Positions 36,475 to 44,866 of a DNA stretch of 64,000 bases are shown here, piece after piece. Each line of letters begins with the position of its first letter. Positions within the stretch are counted from its first letter, which is position 1. The DNA is from Sphingobacterium kitahiroshimense (GTDB lineage: Bacteria > Bacteroidota > Bacteroidia > Sphingobacteriales > Sphingobacteriaceae), in contig NZ_JAOQNK010000001.1 in NCBI RefSeq assembly GCF_025961315.1, forward strand, positions 2,728,001-2,792,000, written 5' to 3'. The position numbers and the translations under genes are program-made. The notes below the pieces were generated by a model. The model was not told the DNA's origin. It saw only the letters and a program-made list of their open reading frames with translations, and searched no databases.

Positions 36475-36765
36475 ATGTTAACATTTGAAAAATTTTCATC
36501 TTCCACCGTATTGGCAGTTCCACCGTCTGAACTTTCTATATGGCTCGAATCACTTTGGTGGGATAAAAAAGGTGATTGGCAAAAAGCCCATGATTTAATC
36601 GATCATCTACAAGATTCAAAATCGGCACATGTGCATGCTTACCTACACCGTAAAGAAAAAGATCTTTGGAATGCACGCTACTGGTATAACCGTGCTAAGA
36701 AACCTGAATTTATAGGCTCACTTGACGACGAATGGGAACAATTGGTTCGCATTCATTTATTTTAA
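36475..36765 (+). CDS. Small hypothetical protein (96 aa)
   Basis: A 96-aa soluble protein from ATG 36475 (MLTFEKFSSSTVLAVPPSEL). I rejected the in-frame start at 36421 because it would place the tex terminator inside the gene. Trp and His are frequent, with the blocks WLESLWWDKKGDWQKAHDLI and LWNARYWYNRAKKPEF; the second resembles small conserved Bacteroidota proteins with TPR-like helices. No signal peptide, and function unknown. It is convergent with susD. Confidence 0.75.
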   Translation: MLTFEKFSSSTVLAVPPSELSIWLESLWWDKKGDWQKAHDLIDHLQDSKSAHVHAYLHRKEKDLWNARYWYNRAKKPEFIGSLDDEWEQLVRIHLF

Positions 36766-36766
36766 C

Positions 36767-36837
36767 AAAAAAAAGGTTATCTCAAATAAGCACGATGAAA
36801 CTTTTATAATTAAAGTCATGACTTACTCAAGATAACC
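36767..36837 (-). terminator. Terminator of the susCD transcript
   Basis: On the minus strand, GGTTATCTTGAGTAAG (36837-36822) pairs with CTTATTTGAGATAACC (36790-36775) apart from a 4-nt internal mismatch, then runs into a T8 tract. Confidence 0.7.
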
Positions 36838-36863
36838 CCATTTTATTAATTAGCTAATTAAAA

Positions 36864-38750
36864 CTAGTAACCCGGGTTTTGAATCAACTTGGTATTTCTA
36901 TTCATTTCATCTCGGTGAATGGATATGAAATACATTTTATCCAACCAATTTCTATTTTCTATCCCAGGTGCAATTGTATTCACTTTATAGGAGTAGCTAT
37001 AATTGTCTGTATTATATTGGTAAAGACTCACAAGCTTACCCGCTTTTAAAGTCCCAAAAATATTAATTAAAGTAACTTGTCTCCCTATCGTTTCCTTGGC
37101 ATTCATCCAACGGCGTGTATCAAAGAAGCGGTGTTCCTCATAAGCCAATTCAACACGTCTTTCATTACGGTACCGATCTTTTAATTTTTGTCCAGATTCA
37201 TCGTTATCAATTCCAGGCATTCCGGATCTGAACCTAATTTTATTGAGCCAAGTACGTGCTTCAGCATCCTCTCCCAATTCAAGACAAGCTTCTGCATAAT
37301 TCAGTACGACTTCAGTATAACGGAGTACTGGCCACGGCACACGTTGTCTGGTATTCTGATCAACAATTCTCGGGTCCGCATCTACAAATTTTCGCATATA
37401 ATAACCTGTATAGCTTCCATTCCAATCTTCAACCGGAGAATTACGCGTATCTAATCCATACTGGATGACTTTCGCTCCCTTATCATTGATTACCTCATAT
37501 TGACCTGTTTGGATTTGATTCGCAGGATCTCTCTTCTTAACATCATCTGTTCTTGGTTTCCAAGTAGCACCGTCATATAATATAGAAGCACCAAGGCGAG
37601 GATCACGATTGTTATATATACTGTCTGTGTGAACAGAATTATTCCAATTAAATTTTTCACCGGACAGGGTCTCATAATCATCTACCAGTAATTGCGTAGG
37701 ACTATTTCCTGCCCAGTTATGATAGCCATTAGGTCCATTGTTACGCCCTACATAAGCCCCACCTTCATCTTTCAAGTCATTAAAGAATCTTCCTAAAATT
37801 AAATCCCGTTTTGCATCAGCATCGGCAATTTTTGAATTACCCGCCATCGCTAAAGCGATATAATTTGCACGTCCATCAGCTGGCGTTTCTTTCTTAGATA
37901 AATCTAACTTATATGCAAATTCTGCTTTATCCAGCACAGCCTTTGCCGCTGCTTTAGCTTTTTGCCATCTCTCTGTACGATTTCCAGATACATAACCTAG
38001 TAGTTCTGGGTTAGCATATGCTGATATAGTTGAAGATTTGGTCTTTGCCGTTGGTACATCATGCAAATCGGAAGCTGCATATAGTAACACACGAGCTTTT
38101 AGAGCTAAAGCTGCCGCCTCACTGGTACGACCATCTACTTTTGCCACCCCGCTTAATAAAGTAGCTGCCTGTTCGCAATCTTTAACAATGAAATTGACGC
38201 ATTCTTCATACGTATTTCGAGCAGCAGTATAATCCGTATCTTCAAGCGTATAAATCTTGGTAATCAATGGAATTGCACCATAAAAACGCAAAAGTTGCTG
38301 ATAGTAATAGGCTCTTAAGAAATAAGCCTCTCCCAACATCTGTTTCGCTAGCGCTTCATTATTGAATTTTGGCGTAATAAGATTTTCGATCGCAATATTA
38401 GTCGCGCGGATACGCTTGTACATATTCCCATACTCATATGAATCAACAATCCAGCCCTGATCCGCTGGATTAGACCTACTCTCCGTAATGGTATTGATTC
38501 CTCTACCCGGATGGGTAAACATCGACTCGTCTGTCAACGAGGCTAACATCTGTTCGTTAAAACCTCCCTGTCCAAATCCATTATATAGATCATTTACAAA
38601 TGCCTGAGCGAGTCCTGCATCTGTCCATACAAGCTCTTTTGGAACCTCTGCCAATGGTTTGGTATTGACAAAATCATCATTACAGCTGGCAAATAATCCT
38701 GTAAATAATAATGCAGAAATCGGTATATAAAATAATTTTATTGTTTTCAT
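36864..38750 (-). CDS. SusD/RagB family nutrient-binding lipoprotein
   Basis: A surface lipoprotein that caps the SusC transporter and captures the substrate. The 628-aa protein has a signal ending in the lipobox LFASC (Cys23), followed by a SusD-like TPR-helical N-terminal region (about 60-230, including LGEAYFLRAYYYQQLLRFYG). A SusD C-terminal domain (about 330-628) contains WPVLRYTEVVLNYAEACLEL and NKIRFRSGMPG. It is 12 bp downstream of susC. No glycosidase, sulfatase, peptidase or regulator gene is attached, so the substrate is unknown. Confidence 0.95.
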   Translation of the reverse strand: MKTIKLFYIPISALLFTGLFASCNDDFVNTKPLAEVPKELVWTDAGLAQAFVNDLYNGFGQGGFNEQMLASLTDESMFTHPGRGINTITESRSNPADQGWIVDSYEYGNMYKRIRATNIAIENLITPKFNNEALAKQMLGEAYFLRAYYYQQLLRFYGAIPLITKIYTLEDTDYTAARNTYEECVNFIVKDCEQAATLLSGVAKVDGRTSEAAALALKARVLLYAASDLHDVPTAKTKSSTISAYANPELLGYVSGNRTERWQKAKAAAKAVLDKAEFAYKLDLSKKETPADGRANYIALAMAGNSKIADADAKRDLILGRFFNDLKDEGGAYVGRNNGPNGYHNWAGNSPTQLLVDDYETLSGEKFNWNNSVHTDSIYNNRDPRLGASILYDGATWKPRTDDVKKRDPANQIQTGQYEVINDKGAKVIQYGLDTRNSPVEDWNGSYTGYYMRKFVDADPRIVDQNTRQRVPWPVLRYTEVVLNYAEACLELGEDAEARTWLNKIRFRSGMPGIDNDESGQKLKDRYRNERRVELAYEEHRFFDTRRWMNAKETIGRQVTLINIFGTLKAGKLVSLYQYNTDNYSYSYKVNTIAPGIENRNWLDKMYFISIHRDEMNRNTKLIQNPGY

Positions 38751-38762
38751 AATGATAGCGAA

Positions 38763-41700
38763 TTAAAAAGATAAAAGTATCCCTGTGTTGATTAATCGAG
38801 CTTGAGGATAGTAATGTCCTAAAGTATTAGTCGATTCAGGATCATACATTTTCAATTTGGACCAAGTAACTAAGTTCATACCGCTCGCATAAACTCTAAA
38901 ACTTGAAATACCTAAGCGTTCCACAAGTTTCGCACTTAGATTATATCCTATTTCCACATTTTTTAGACGCAGGTAATTGTTTGAATGCAACCAATAGGTA
39001 TTGTCTTTGGAATAATACTGATCAGAACGATCGGTGATACGCGGATGTTCAGAACTAGGATTATCGATCGTCCATCTATTTTCGTAAAATTCATGTAAGT
39101 AATTACCAATTGCACCAGATTCATCTGTCGCTATCCGAACTTCTCCACCCATAGCCCCTTGAAATAAGATGGATAGATCAAAATTCTTATACCGTAATCC
39201 CAGATTCAAACCACCTTGAAAAGTTGGATTCGTATTCTTATTTGTCCGCACACGATCATCCGGCGTAATCTTTCCGTCTCCATCATAATCTTTATACTTC
39301 ATATCACCAGGTCTTAGATTATTCGTAATTGCCGAGTAATCCAAGGTATTAGAGTTGATCTCTTCCTGACTTTTAAATACACCATCATATTGATAATACA
39401 ACCCGGAATTGATCACTCTACCAGTTGTCTGCTGCCAAGATGGTGCTCCAGCAGCTTCATCCCAGAATACAATTTTATTTTTAGCATACCCGCCATTGAT
39501 GGAAGCACTATATCCCCAATCGCCTTTCTGATCGCGATAACCTAAATTAAACTCCCATCCTTTGTTATCAACTTTGCCGATGTTCTCAGCAGGTAACGTC
39601 ATACCCGTACTTTGAGGAATAGATGCATTACGTCTCCATAGGATTGAGTTTCTTCTATTTTTAAAAACATCAAACTCAAAGTTAATCTTACCCCCTAAAA
39701 GCTGCGCATCAATACCTAAATTATAATTATTAGCAACCTCCCAAGTAATGAAATTATTTGGGACACGGCTTTCGTATAGGGTTTTAATCATTTCATCGCC
39801 AAGAATATAAGATCCAAATTTATAGGTGGAGAAGAATTGATATTCTTGTAGGAGATCATCATAAAAGACATTATCATTTCCCATCTGACCATAAGATGCT
39901 CGTATCTTAAAATAATTAATGGCTTTTATATTATCCTTCCAAAATCCTTCTTCTGAAGCGACCCAACCTAACATCGCCCCTGGAAAAAATCCATAACGCG
40001 TTTTCTCCGGGAACATATAAGAACCATCATAACGCCATAGCAACTCAGCAATGTACTTCGATTTATAATTGTAATTGATCCTTCCAAAATAATTCAATCT
40101 TGCACGCTCCCATGCACTACCGTCATTATTCTTCTCGGCATCACCACCAGCAAACAGATAATCGACCTTATCCGATAAGAAATAGCGTCGATAAGCGGAG
40201 AAGTTATCATTTTGGATTGTTTCTCTGTTTACCCCAGCTAGTATATTGAACGTGTGATCACCAATGACCTTATCATAAGTCAGCACACCGCCCAGCAATA
40301 TATTCAACTGATCTTCATCAGATTGGTTTAACCGTGGATCTGCCGGACCTCTTTTGCCCGCTACCAATTGTGGAGTTACTCCATCAGCTTCATAAGCTCC
40401 CTGCCAAGTATACAGGTACCACGGCGTCTCCCAACGTTTAATTTTCTTAATGTATTTATCGACAGCTGCATTACCAGAAAACTTCAAGCCTTCTATCCAA
40501 GGAATTGTAATATCAATCTGTCCATTGGTTTGAAAGTAATATCTTTTATCGCGTTCATACCCTGTTTCGTTAGTCGTGATCACCACAGGATTTTCACCAT
40601 TTTCAATGTCAGGCCCAGGCATTCCATTTGGCCAATAAGCAGGTTGTGTAGGATTACCCCGCATCAACATTCTAAAAATAGTACCGGCTCCTTTAGTTGG
40701 GAAATTTCTATTTTCTTGACGCCCTAAAACTCCAAATTTGGTTGTGATGTATTTACTTATCTTGGCATCCAAGTTAATTCTTAAGTCATATTGTTTATAT
40801 CCGGTTGCAGATTTTTTATAATAGGCATCTTGATTCTGATATCCAATTGAGGTTAGATATTTCACCGCATCATTTCCTCCGGTAATCTGTACATTATGCT
40901 TCTCTTGAGGAGACCAATTCTTTAAGGTTTCCCCATACCAATCTGTATTAGGATGTCCCCAGGGATCACTGCCATCTTTAAATAATTGAACATCTTCTGG
41001 TGTAAAAGGAGCGGAAACAGCTGTATTGTTTGGACGGATAAAAGTACCGGTTGTTTTGAAGGCATTTTGTGCCGCAGCCCACTCTGCTACCGGTAATTTA
41101 TAAATCTCGAGTTCATTTCGCAATTCGGAGTATTCAACGGCATCTGTCAATTTTGGAATGACCGTCGGTTGTGAAAATCCCTTATTAAAATTATACGATA
41201 ATTTAGGTTTTCCGTTTGTTCCCCTTTTTGTCGTTACCAAAATAACTCCATTTGCCGCTCTGGCACCATAAATGGCTGCAGAGGCATCTTTTAAAACTGA
41301 AATATTATCAATATCTGCCGGATTTAATCTTTCAAAACCACCTTGGCGTGCCGGAATTCCATCAATAACAATTAGTGGACTCGAATTTCCTAAGGTATTG
41401 GTTCCGCGGATACTTATAGTTGACCCATCATAGCCGGGTTCTGCAGATCCATTCGTCGCAATTACCCCCGGCACCCGGCCTGCTAAGGCATTGGAAACAT
41501 TGAGAGCTGGTGACTTTGATAGTTCAGAACCTTTTACAGCGACTACAGATCCTGTAACAGTTTCCTTCTTTTGCACCCCATAACCAACCACAACCACTTC
41601 TTCTAGGTTGGCGCTGGAACTAATGAGACTCACCATAATGCTGGTTCTTCCTTTAACTTCTTCATCTGTAGAAGTCATTCCGATCATTCGAAAATTCAAC

Positions 41701-41984
41701 TTTCCGTCACTTGGAACATTTGTCAAAACGTACTCCCCTTTTTGATTTGTCTTGGTAGCGATATTTGTCCCTACAACAGATACAGTGACACCCTCAATTG
41801 GTGAACCATCATCTGTATTAGTGACAATGCCACTAACTGAAATCTTTTCTTGAGTCGAACTCATAAAAGTTAAACTCTTTGGATTTGCAAGCACTGGTGA
41901 TTGGCAGATTGTAGATAAAGAGACGATAGCTCCCATCCAAAAGGCTTTCTTCCATTGCTGTTGACCTAAATTAAGATTGCTCAT
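38763..41984 (-). CDS. SusC/RagA family TonB-linked outer membrane protein
   Basis: A TonB-dependent outer-membrane importer of 1073 aa. After a signal sequence comes a carboxypeptidase-regulatory-like CarboxypepD_reg domain (about 45-125; ISVSGIVTNTDDGSPIEGVT), the TonB box EEVVVVGYGVQKKETVTGSV (about 128-147), the plug domain (about 135-255; RGTNTLGNSSPLIVIDGIP, SVLKDASAAIYGARAANGVI), and a 22-strand-type barrel to the C-terminus. There is no N-terminal STN domain, so it is not of the FecI/FecR transducer type. The upstream region is 749 bp and contains operator-like repeats and the DnaA-box cluster. Confidence 0.97.
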   Translation of the reverse strand: MSNLNLGQQQWKKAFWMGAIVSLSTICQSPVLANPKSLTFMSSTQEKISVSGIVTNTDDGSPIEGVTVSVVGTNIATKTNQKGEYVLTNVPSDGKLNFRMIGMTSTDEEVKGRTSIMVSLISSSANLEEVVVVGYGVQKKETVTGSVVAVKGSELSKSPALNVSNALAGRVPGVIATNGSAEPGYDGSTISIRGTNTLGNSSPLIVIDGIPARQGGFERLNPADIDNISVLKDASAAIYGARAANGVILVTTKRGTNGKPKLSYNFNKGFSQPTVIPKLTDAVEYSELRNELEIYKLPVAEWAAAQNAFKTTGTFIRPNNTAVSAPFTPEDVQLFKDGSDPWGHPNTDWYGETLKNWSPQEKHNVQITGGNDAVKYLTSIGYQNQDAYYKKSATGYKQYDLRINLDAKISKYITTKFGVLGRQENRNFPTKGAGTIFRMLMRGNPTQPAYWPNGMPGPDIENGENPVVITTNETGYERDKRYYFQTNGQIDITIPWIEGLKFSGNAAVDKYIKKIKRWETPWYLYTWQGAYEADGVTPQLVAGKRGPADPRLNQSDEDQLNILLGGVLTYDKVIGDHTFNILAGVNRETIQNDNFSAYRRYFLSDKVDYLFAGGDAEKNNDGSAWERARLNYFGRINYNYKSKYIAELLWRYDGSYMFPEKTRYGFFPGAMLGWVASEEGFWKDNIKAINYFKIRASYGQMGNDNVFYDDLLQEYQFFSTYKFGSYILGDEMIKTLYESRVPNNFITWEVANNYNLGIDAQLLGGKINFEFDVFKNRRNSILWRRNASIPQSTGMTLPAENIGKVDNKGWEFNLGYRDQKGDWGYSASINGGYAKNKIVFWDEAAGAPSWQQTTGRVINSGLYYQYDGVFKSQEEINSNTLDYSAITNNLRPGDMKYKDYDGDGKITPDDRVRTNKNTNPTFQGGLNLGLRYKNFDLSILFQGAMGGEVRIATDESGAIGNYLHEFYENRWTIDNPSSEHPRITDRSDQYYSKDNTYWLHSNNYLRLKNVEIGYNLSAKLVERLGISSFRVYASGMNLVTWSKLKMYDPESTNTLGHYYPQARLINTGILLSF

Positions 41985-42043
41985 AATTTTTTAGTTTGGT
42001 TTAAAATAGTTGATGTTAATTAAATTAGGTAAACAGACTGTTT

Positions 42044-42064
42044 CTATTGGAAGTATACCAATAG
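42044..42064. repeat. Inverted repeat upstream of susC
   Basis: CTATTGG and CCAATAG are separated by 7 nt, about 60-80 bp upstream of the susC start. It is a possible regulator site; no terminator features are seen. Confidence 0.45.
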
Positions 42065-42283
42065 TCTATTAAACAAGACCGTTATTTAATTTAATCGGTT
42101 TAAATTGGTAATGTATACAAAACACTAAGGCTGTATTATGTACACCAACTAAGTTATATCAAATTAAAGTTGTCTAAAAAGAAAAATATATCCTTTTATA
42201 AAAAAAATAGTTAAATTTCTCATTACCAGGAAAGTAAAAGTTGAAGAGTTTTTTTACAGTGTAACAGATGTTTGGCCGTAATA

Positions 42284-42611
42284 AGTTATTAACATTGAAT
42301 TGTTAATAACTAACATAACGTGTTAATAATTGTAGTAATCTTAACTTATTAACACTTGTCTATTCACATATATTCTAGTTATTTATGGACAAAATAAATA
42401 AGTTTAAAAAGATTATCAAAAGAAGTATAAATGTTTAATACTTTTTTTTGTAAAACTTAAATTTAAAAAATACAGCATTAAATATCATTTAATCAGCCAC
42501 AAAGCAATAAATCCGGCATAAATACCTTATTCACATTTTTGTTATAAAATGTGAATAACATAAAATACAAGCCCTATAGTTATCAACAATATTAATTCAC
42601 AATGTGGATAA
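42284..42611. other. Cluster of DnaA-box-like 9-mers (candidate oriC or DnaA-titration site)
   Basis: Matches to DnaA box TTATNCACA are: TTATTCACA (42527-42535, +), TGTGAATAA (42550-42558, reverse) and TGTGGATAA (42603-42611, reverse, the exact consensus). Single-mismatch sites are TTATTAACA four times (42286-42294 +, 42301-42309 reverse, 42321-42329 reverse, 42346-42354 +), CTATTCACA (42360-42368), TTATCAACA (42580-42588) and TAATTCACA (42593-42601). An AT-rich block (about 42400-42500) lies between the two groups, as an unwinding element would. The two right-hand inverted pairs have identical 14-nt gaps. The arrangement is seen; origin function is inferred. Confidence 0.5.
42527..42558. repeat. 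13-bp perfect inverted repeat containing two DnaA boxes
   Basis: TTATTCACATTTT (42527-42539) and AAAATGTGAATAA (42546-42558) around a 6-nt spacer. Each arm begins with an exact TTATNCACA box. Confidence 0.7.
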
Positions 42612-42675
42612 CTTCAAGGAGAGAATCATCAAATCTGATTAAAAAATAAAGATGTAGAAAATGAAATAACAAGGT

Positions 42676-42714
42676 AAAAAAAAGAGTCATCCGGACGGGA
42701 TGACTCTTTTTTTT
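42676..42714 (-). terminator. Intrinsic terminator after cysM
   Basis: AGAGTCATCC (42683-42692) and GGATGACTCT (42698-42707) with T-tracts on both sides. It serves the minus-strand cysE-cysM transcript. Confidence 0.85.
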
Positions 42715-42733
42715 AAAATTATAAAAATACTAC

Positions 42734-43606
42734 TTAGGCAAATAAGTCTGAGCTTAAATAACGGTCACCCCGATCACATGCAATAAATACAATAGTTCCT
42801 TCTTCAATTTCATTTGCTACCTTCAATGCGGCCGCAAATGCCCCTCCGGAACTCATACCTGCAAATATACCCTCCCTTTTCACTAACTCACGAGCCATCT
42901 CGGTAGATTCTTTCTGCGAGATATCTAGGATACGGTCGACACGAGAAGCGTCAAATATCTTCGGCAGATATTCCTCAGGCCAGCGACGAATCCCCGGAAT
43001 GGATGACTCCTCAGTTGGTTGGCAACCGACGATCTGTATTTCAGGATTTTTCTCCTTCAGATATATCGAGTTCCCCATTATCGTACCGGTAGTACCCATT
43101 GCACTAACAAAATGTGTAATCTTTCCTGCAGTATCACGCCAGATCTCCGGACCTGTAGTTTTAATATGTGCTTTATAATTATCGGGATTTGCGAACTGGT
43201 TTAAAATAAAATAATCTCCTGTGGCAGCTTTATCTTCCGCATAATCACGACAGATCTCCATGCTCTCTAATAATGTGACCTGTGCACCAAATGCCTGCAT
43301 CGTTAATGTCCGTTCGCGCGTAGAAGTAACGGGCATTACTAGTTCTAAACTTAGGCCATAAATACCTGCAATCATAGCGAGTGCAATACCCGTATTTCCA
43401 CTCGTTGCTTCAATCAACTTTGTATCCTTCGTAATTTCACCTCTTTCCATAGCCGATCGAATCATATTCAATGCAGCACGGTCTTTTACACTACCTGCAG
43501 GATTATTTCCTTCCATTTTAGCGTAAATCTTCACATTTCGATTACTATGAAATTTTGTGATTTCAACTAAAGGAGTATTGCCAATGGTATCAATGATATT
43601 TCCCAT
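42734..43606 (-). CDS. cysM: Cysteine synthase (CysM-type)
   Basis: A PLP enzyme that makes L-cysteine from O-acetylserine and sulfide (or thiosulfate for the CysM class). It is 290 aa, within the CysK/CysM range. PLP-binding Lys41 sits in NPAGSVKDRAA, the TSGNTGIALA loop at about 69-78 binds the substrate carboxylate, and the glycine-rich PLP phosphate site is GTTGTIMG (about 174-181). RRWPEEYLP (about 207-215) is typical of CysM. Its start lies 1 bp after the cysE stop, so the pair forms a two-gene cysteine operon. Confidence 0.95.
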   Translation of the reverse strand: MGNIIDTIGNTPLVEITKFHSNRNVKIYAKMEGNNPAGSVKDRAALNMIRSAMERGEITKDTKLIEATSGNTGIALAMIAGIYGLSLELVMPVTSTRERTLTMQAFGAQVTLLESMEICRDYAEDKAATGDYFILNQFANPDNYKAHIKTTGPEIWRDTAGKITHFVSAMGTTGTIMGNSIYLKEKNPEIQIVGCQPTEESSIPGIRRWPEEYLPKIFDASRVDRILDISQKESTEMARELVKREGIFAGMSSGGAFAAALKVANEIEEGTIVFIACDRGDRYLSSDLFA

Positions 43607-43607
43607 A

Positions 43608-44417
43608 TTAAATTAAAGGTTTGGAATCTATAAATTTAGAATTTGCTTGATGATAGACAGTTGTATAAGGCTCTACAGAATTTGTCAACCACACATTTCC
43701 CCCGATAACGGAGTGATGGCCTACAACAGTATCGCCACCTAATATGGTTGCTCCCGAGTAAATAATGGTATGATCTTCGATTGTAGGATGCCTTTTCACA
43801 TTGCATAAAATTTTCTCAACACTCAATGCGCCTAGCGTCACCCCCTGATAAAGCTTTACATAATTTCCGATAACACAGGTTTCACCTACGACTAAACCTG
43901 TACCATGATCAATATAAAGATGATGGCCGATAGTTGCTGCCGGATGAATATCAATGCCCGTCTTCGAATGCGCGTGCTCTGTTAAAATACGGGGTATCAA
44001 AGGAACACCAAGACGGTGAAGTCTATTTGCGATCCGAAAAATACTTATTGCGAAAAAACCGGGATATGTACGAATAACTTCCCGTTGATTCTTTGCTGCC
44101 GGATCGCCTGCTATTAAAGCATCAGCGTCTGAACACATCAATTCATATAATTGTGGTAATGATTGAAAAAAATCACGTGCAACAAGCGAGTGATCACATG
44201 CTTCACAAGCCTTTGATTTACTTAACAGTTGCTCTAATTCAAGCTCAGCTTGCTGAAAAGCAAGTTGCACTTCTGCGACAGATTTTATCCCACCTGCATT
44301 TCGCTCTGGAAATAACAGATCTAAGATCCCTACTGCCCAGCCTGATATTTTTTTATTGGAAGGCATTTCAAATACCTCCAATTGTTTTTGATAAATGTGT
44401 TCGTAAAAATCATTCAT
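43608..44417 (-). CDS. cysE: Serine O-acetyltransferase
   Basis: Transfers acetyl from acetyl-CoA to L-serine, giving O-acetylserine for the adjacent cysM. The 269-aa protein has an all-helical N-terminal domain (about 1-140) and a C-terminal left-handed beta-helix (about 150-255) with hexapeptide repeats: DIHPAATIGHHLYIDHGTGL and GETCVIGNYVKLYQGVTLGA. The catalytic His/Asp region is within the DIHPAA and IDHGTG segments. The start is ATG 44417-44415. A minus-strand -7 box TATATTTG lies at 44451-44444. Confidence 0.95.
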   Translation of the reverse strand: MNDFYEHIYQKQLEVFEMPSNKKISGWAVGILDLLFPERNAGGIKSVAEVQLAFQQAELELEQLLSKSKACEACDHSLVARDFFQSLPQLYELMCSDADALIAGDPAAKNQREVIRTYPGFFAISIFRIANRLHRLGVPLIPRILTEHAHSKTGIDIHPAATIGHHLYIDHGTGLVVGETCVIGNYVKLYQGVTLGALSVEKILCNVKRHPTIEDHTIIYSGATILGGDTVVGHHSVIGGNVWLTNSVEPYTTVYHQANSKFIDSKPLI

Positions 44418-44443
44418 GGGTGTAATCCCTTTATGTAATAGTA

Positions 44444-44451
44444 CAAATATA
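44444..44451 (-). promoter_or_regulatory. Candidate -7 box of the cysE-cysM promoter
   Basis: Plus-strand CAAATATA is TATATTTG on the minus strand, an exact TAnnTTTG match 27 nt before the cysE start. No riboswitch-like structure is seen in the short leader. Confidence 0.4.
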
Positions 44452-44482
44452 CTATACTTATATGGTAGATAAAATATACAAT

Positions 44483-44866
44483 TTATAAAACCAGCTTGTT
44501 AAAAAGAAGTTGTAAAGTTTCTGCCGGATCTTCACATAAACCGGGGTGTACCGGAGAACACTGGATAATTGTGCTTCGATTGGCGGTCAGCCATCTGAAA
44601 CGTTCTGTCTGATCCAACGCAGCTAATTTGCCACCATCTTTTGCTCCTGTACATATTTTCACAAAAGATTCAAGATGAGCCTTTATCATTTCTATATCCA
44701 TATCCGGAAATAAAGATCTGGCGCGCACTTCATCGATATCAAACAGAACATTTGCAAATCGGTATTTCCGGCAATATAACGCCACACCAACATTAATAAA
44801 CTCTTCACGCTCCACACGTGGTACTAAGCGTACCACCGCATACTCATATAATGTTTTTTCGGGCAT
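44483..44866 (-). CDS. DUF3037 family protein
   Basis: A 127-aa soluble protein of the DUF3037 family (YEYAVVRLVPRVEREEFINVGV near the N-terminus, split here only by the start choice). Function unknown. It overlaps the 3' end of the HipA-like kinase gene by 23 nt, which implies translational coupling. I prefer ATG 44866 to TTG 44872 two codons earlier; the overlap persists either way. DUF3037 is recurrently found beside a HipA-like kinase, so the two probably act together, the DUF3037 protein perhaps as partner or substrate. That is inference. Confidence 0.85.
   Translation of the reverse strand: MPEKTLYEYAVVRLVPRVEREEFINVGVALYCRKYRFANVLFDIDEVRARSLFPDMDIEMIKAHLESFVKICTGAKDGGKLAALDQTERFRWLTANRSTIIQCSPVHPGLCEDPAETLQLLFNKLVL

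Larger units (their letters stand above)
41985..42733. other. Large AT-rich intergenic region between susC and cysM
   Basis: 749 bp without an ORF. Near susC there is an inverted repeat CTATTGG-AAGTATA-CCAATAG (42044-42064). The centre (42284-42611) holds about ten DnaA-box-like 9-mers, including two matched inverted pairs, around a very AT-rich block at about 42400-42500. The cysM terminator lies at 42676-42714. No known RNA gene is visible. It is listed separately as a candidate origin or DnaA-binding locus. Confidence 0.7.

Noticed and set aside
44418..44482. Possible riboswitch (T-box or SAM type) ahead of cysE
   Set aside because: The leader is under 70 nt and shows no such structure; only a -7 box is visible.
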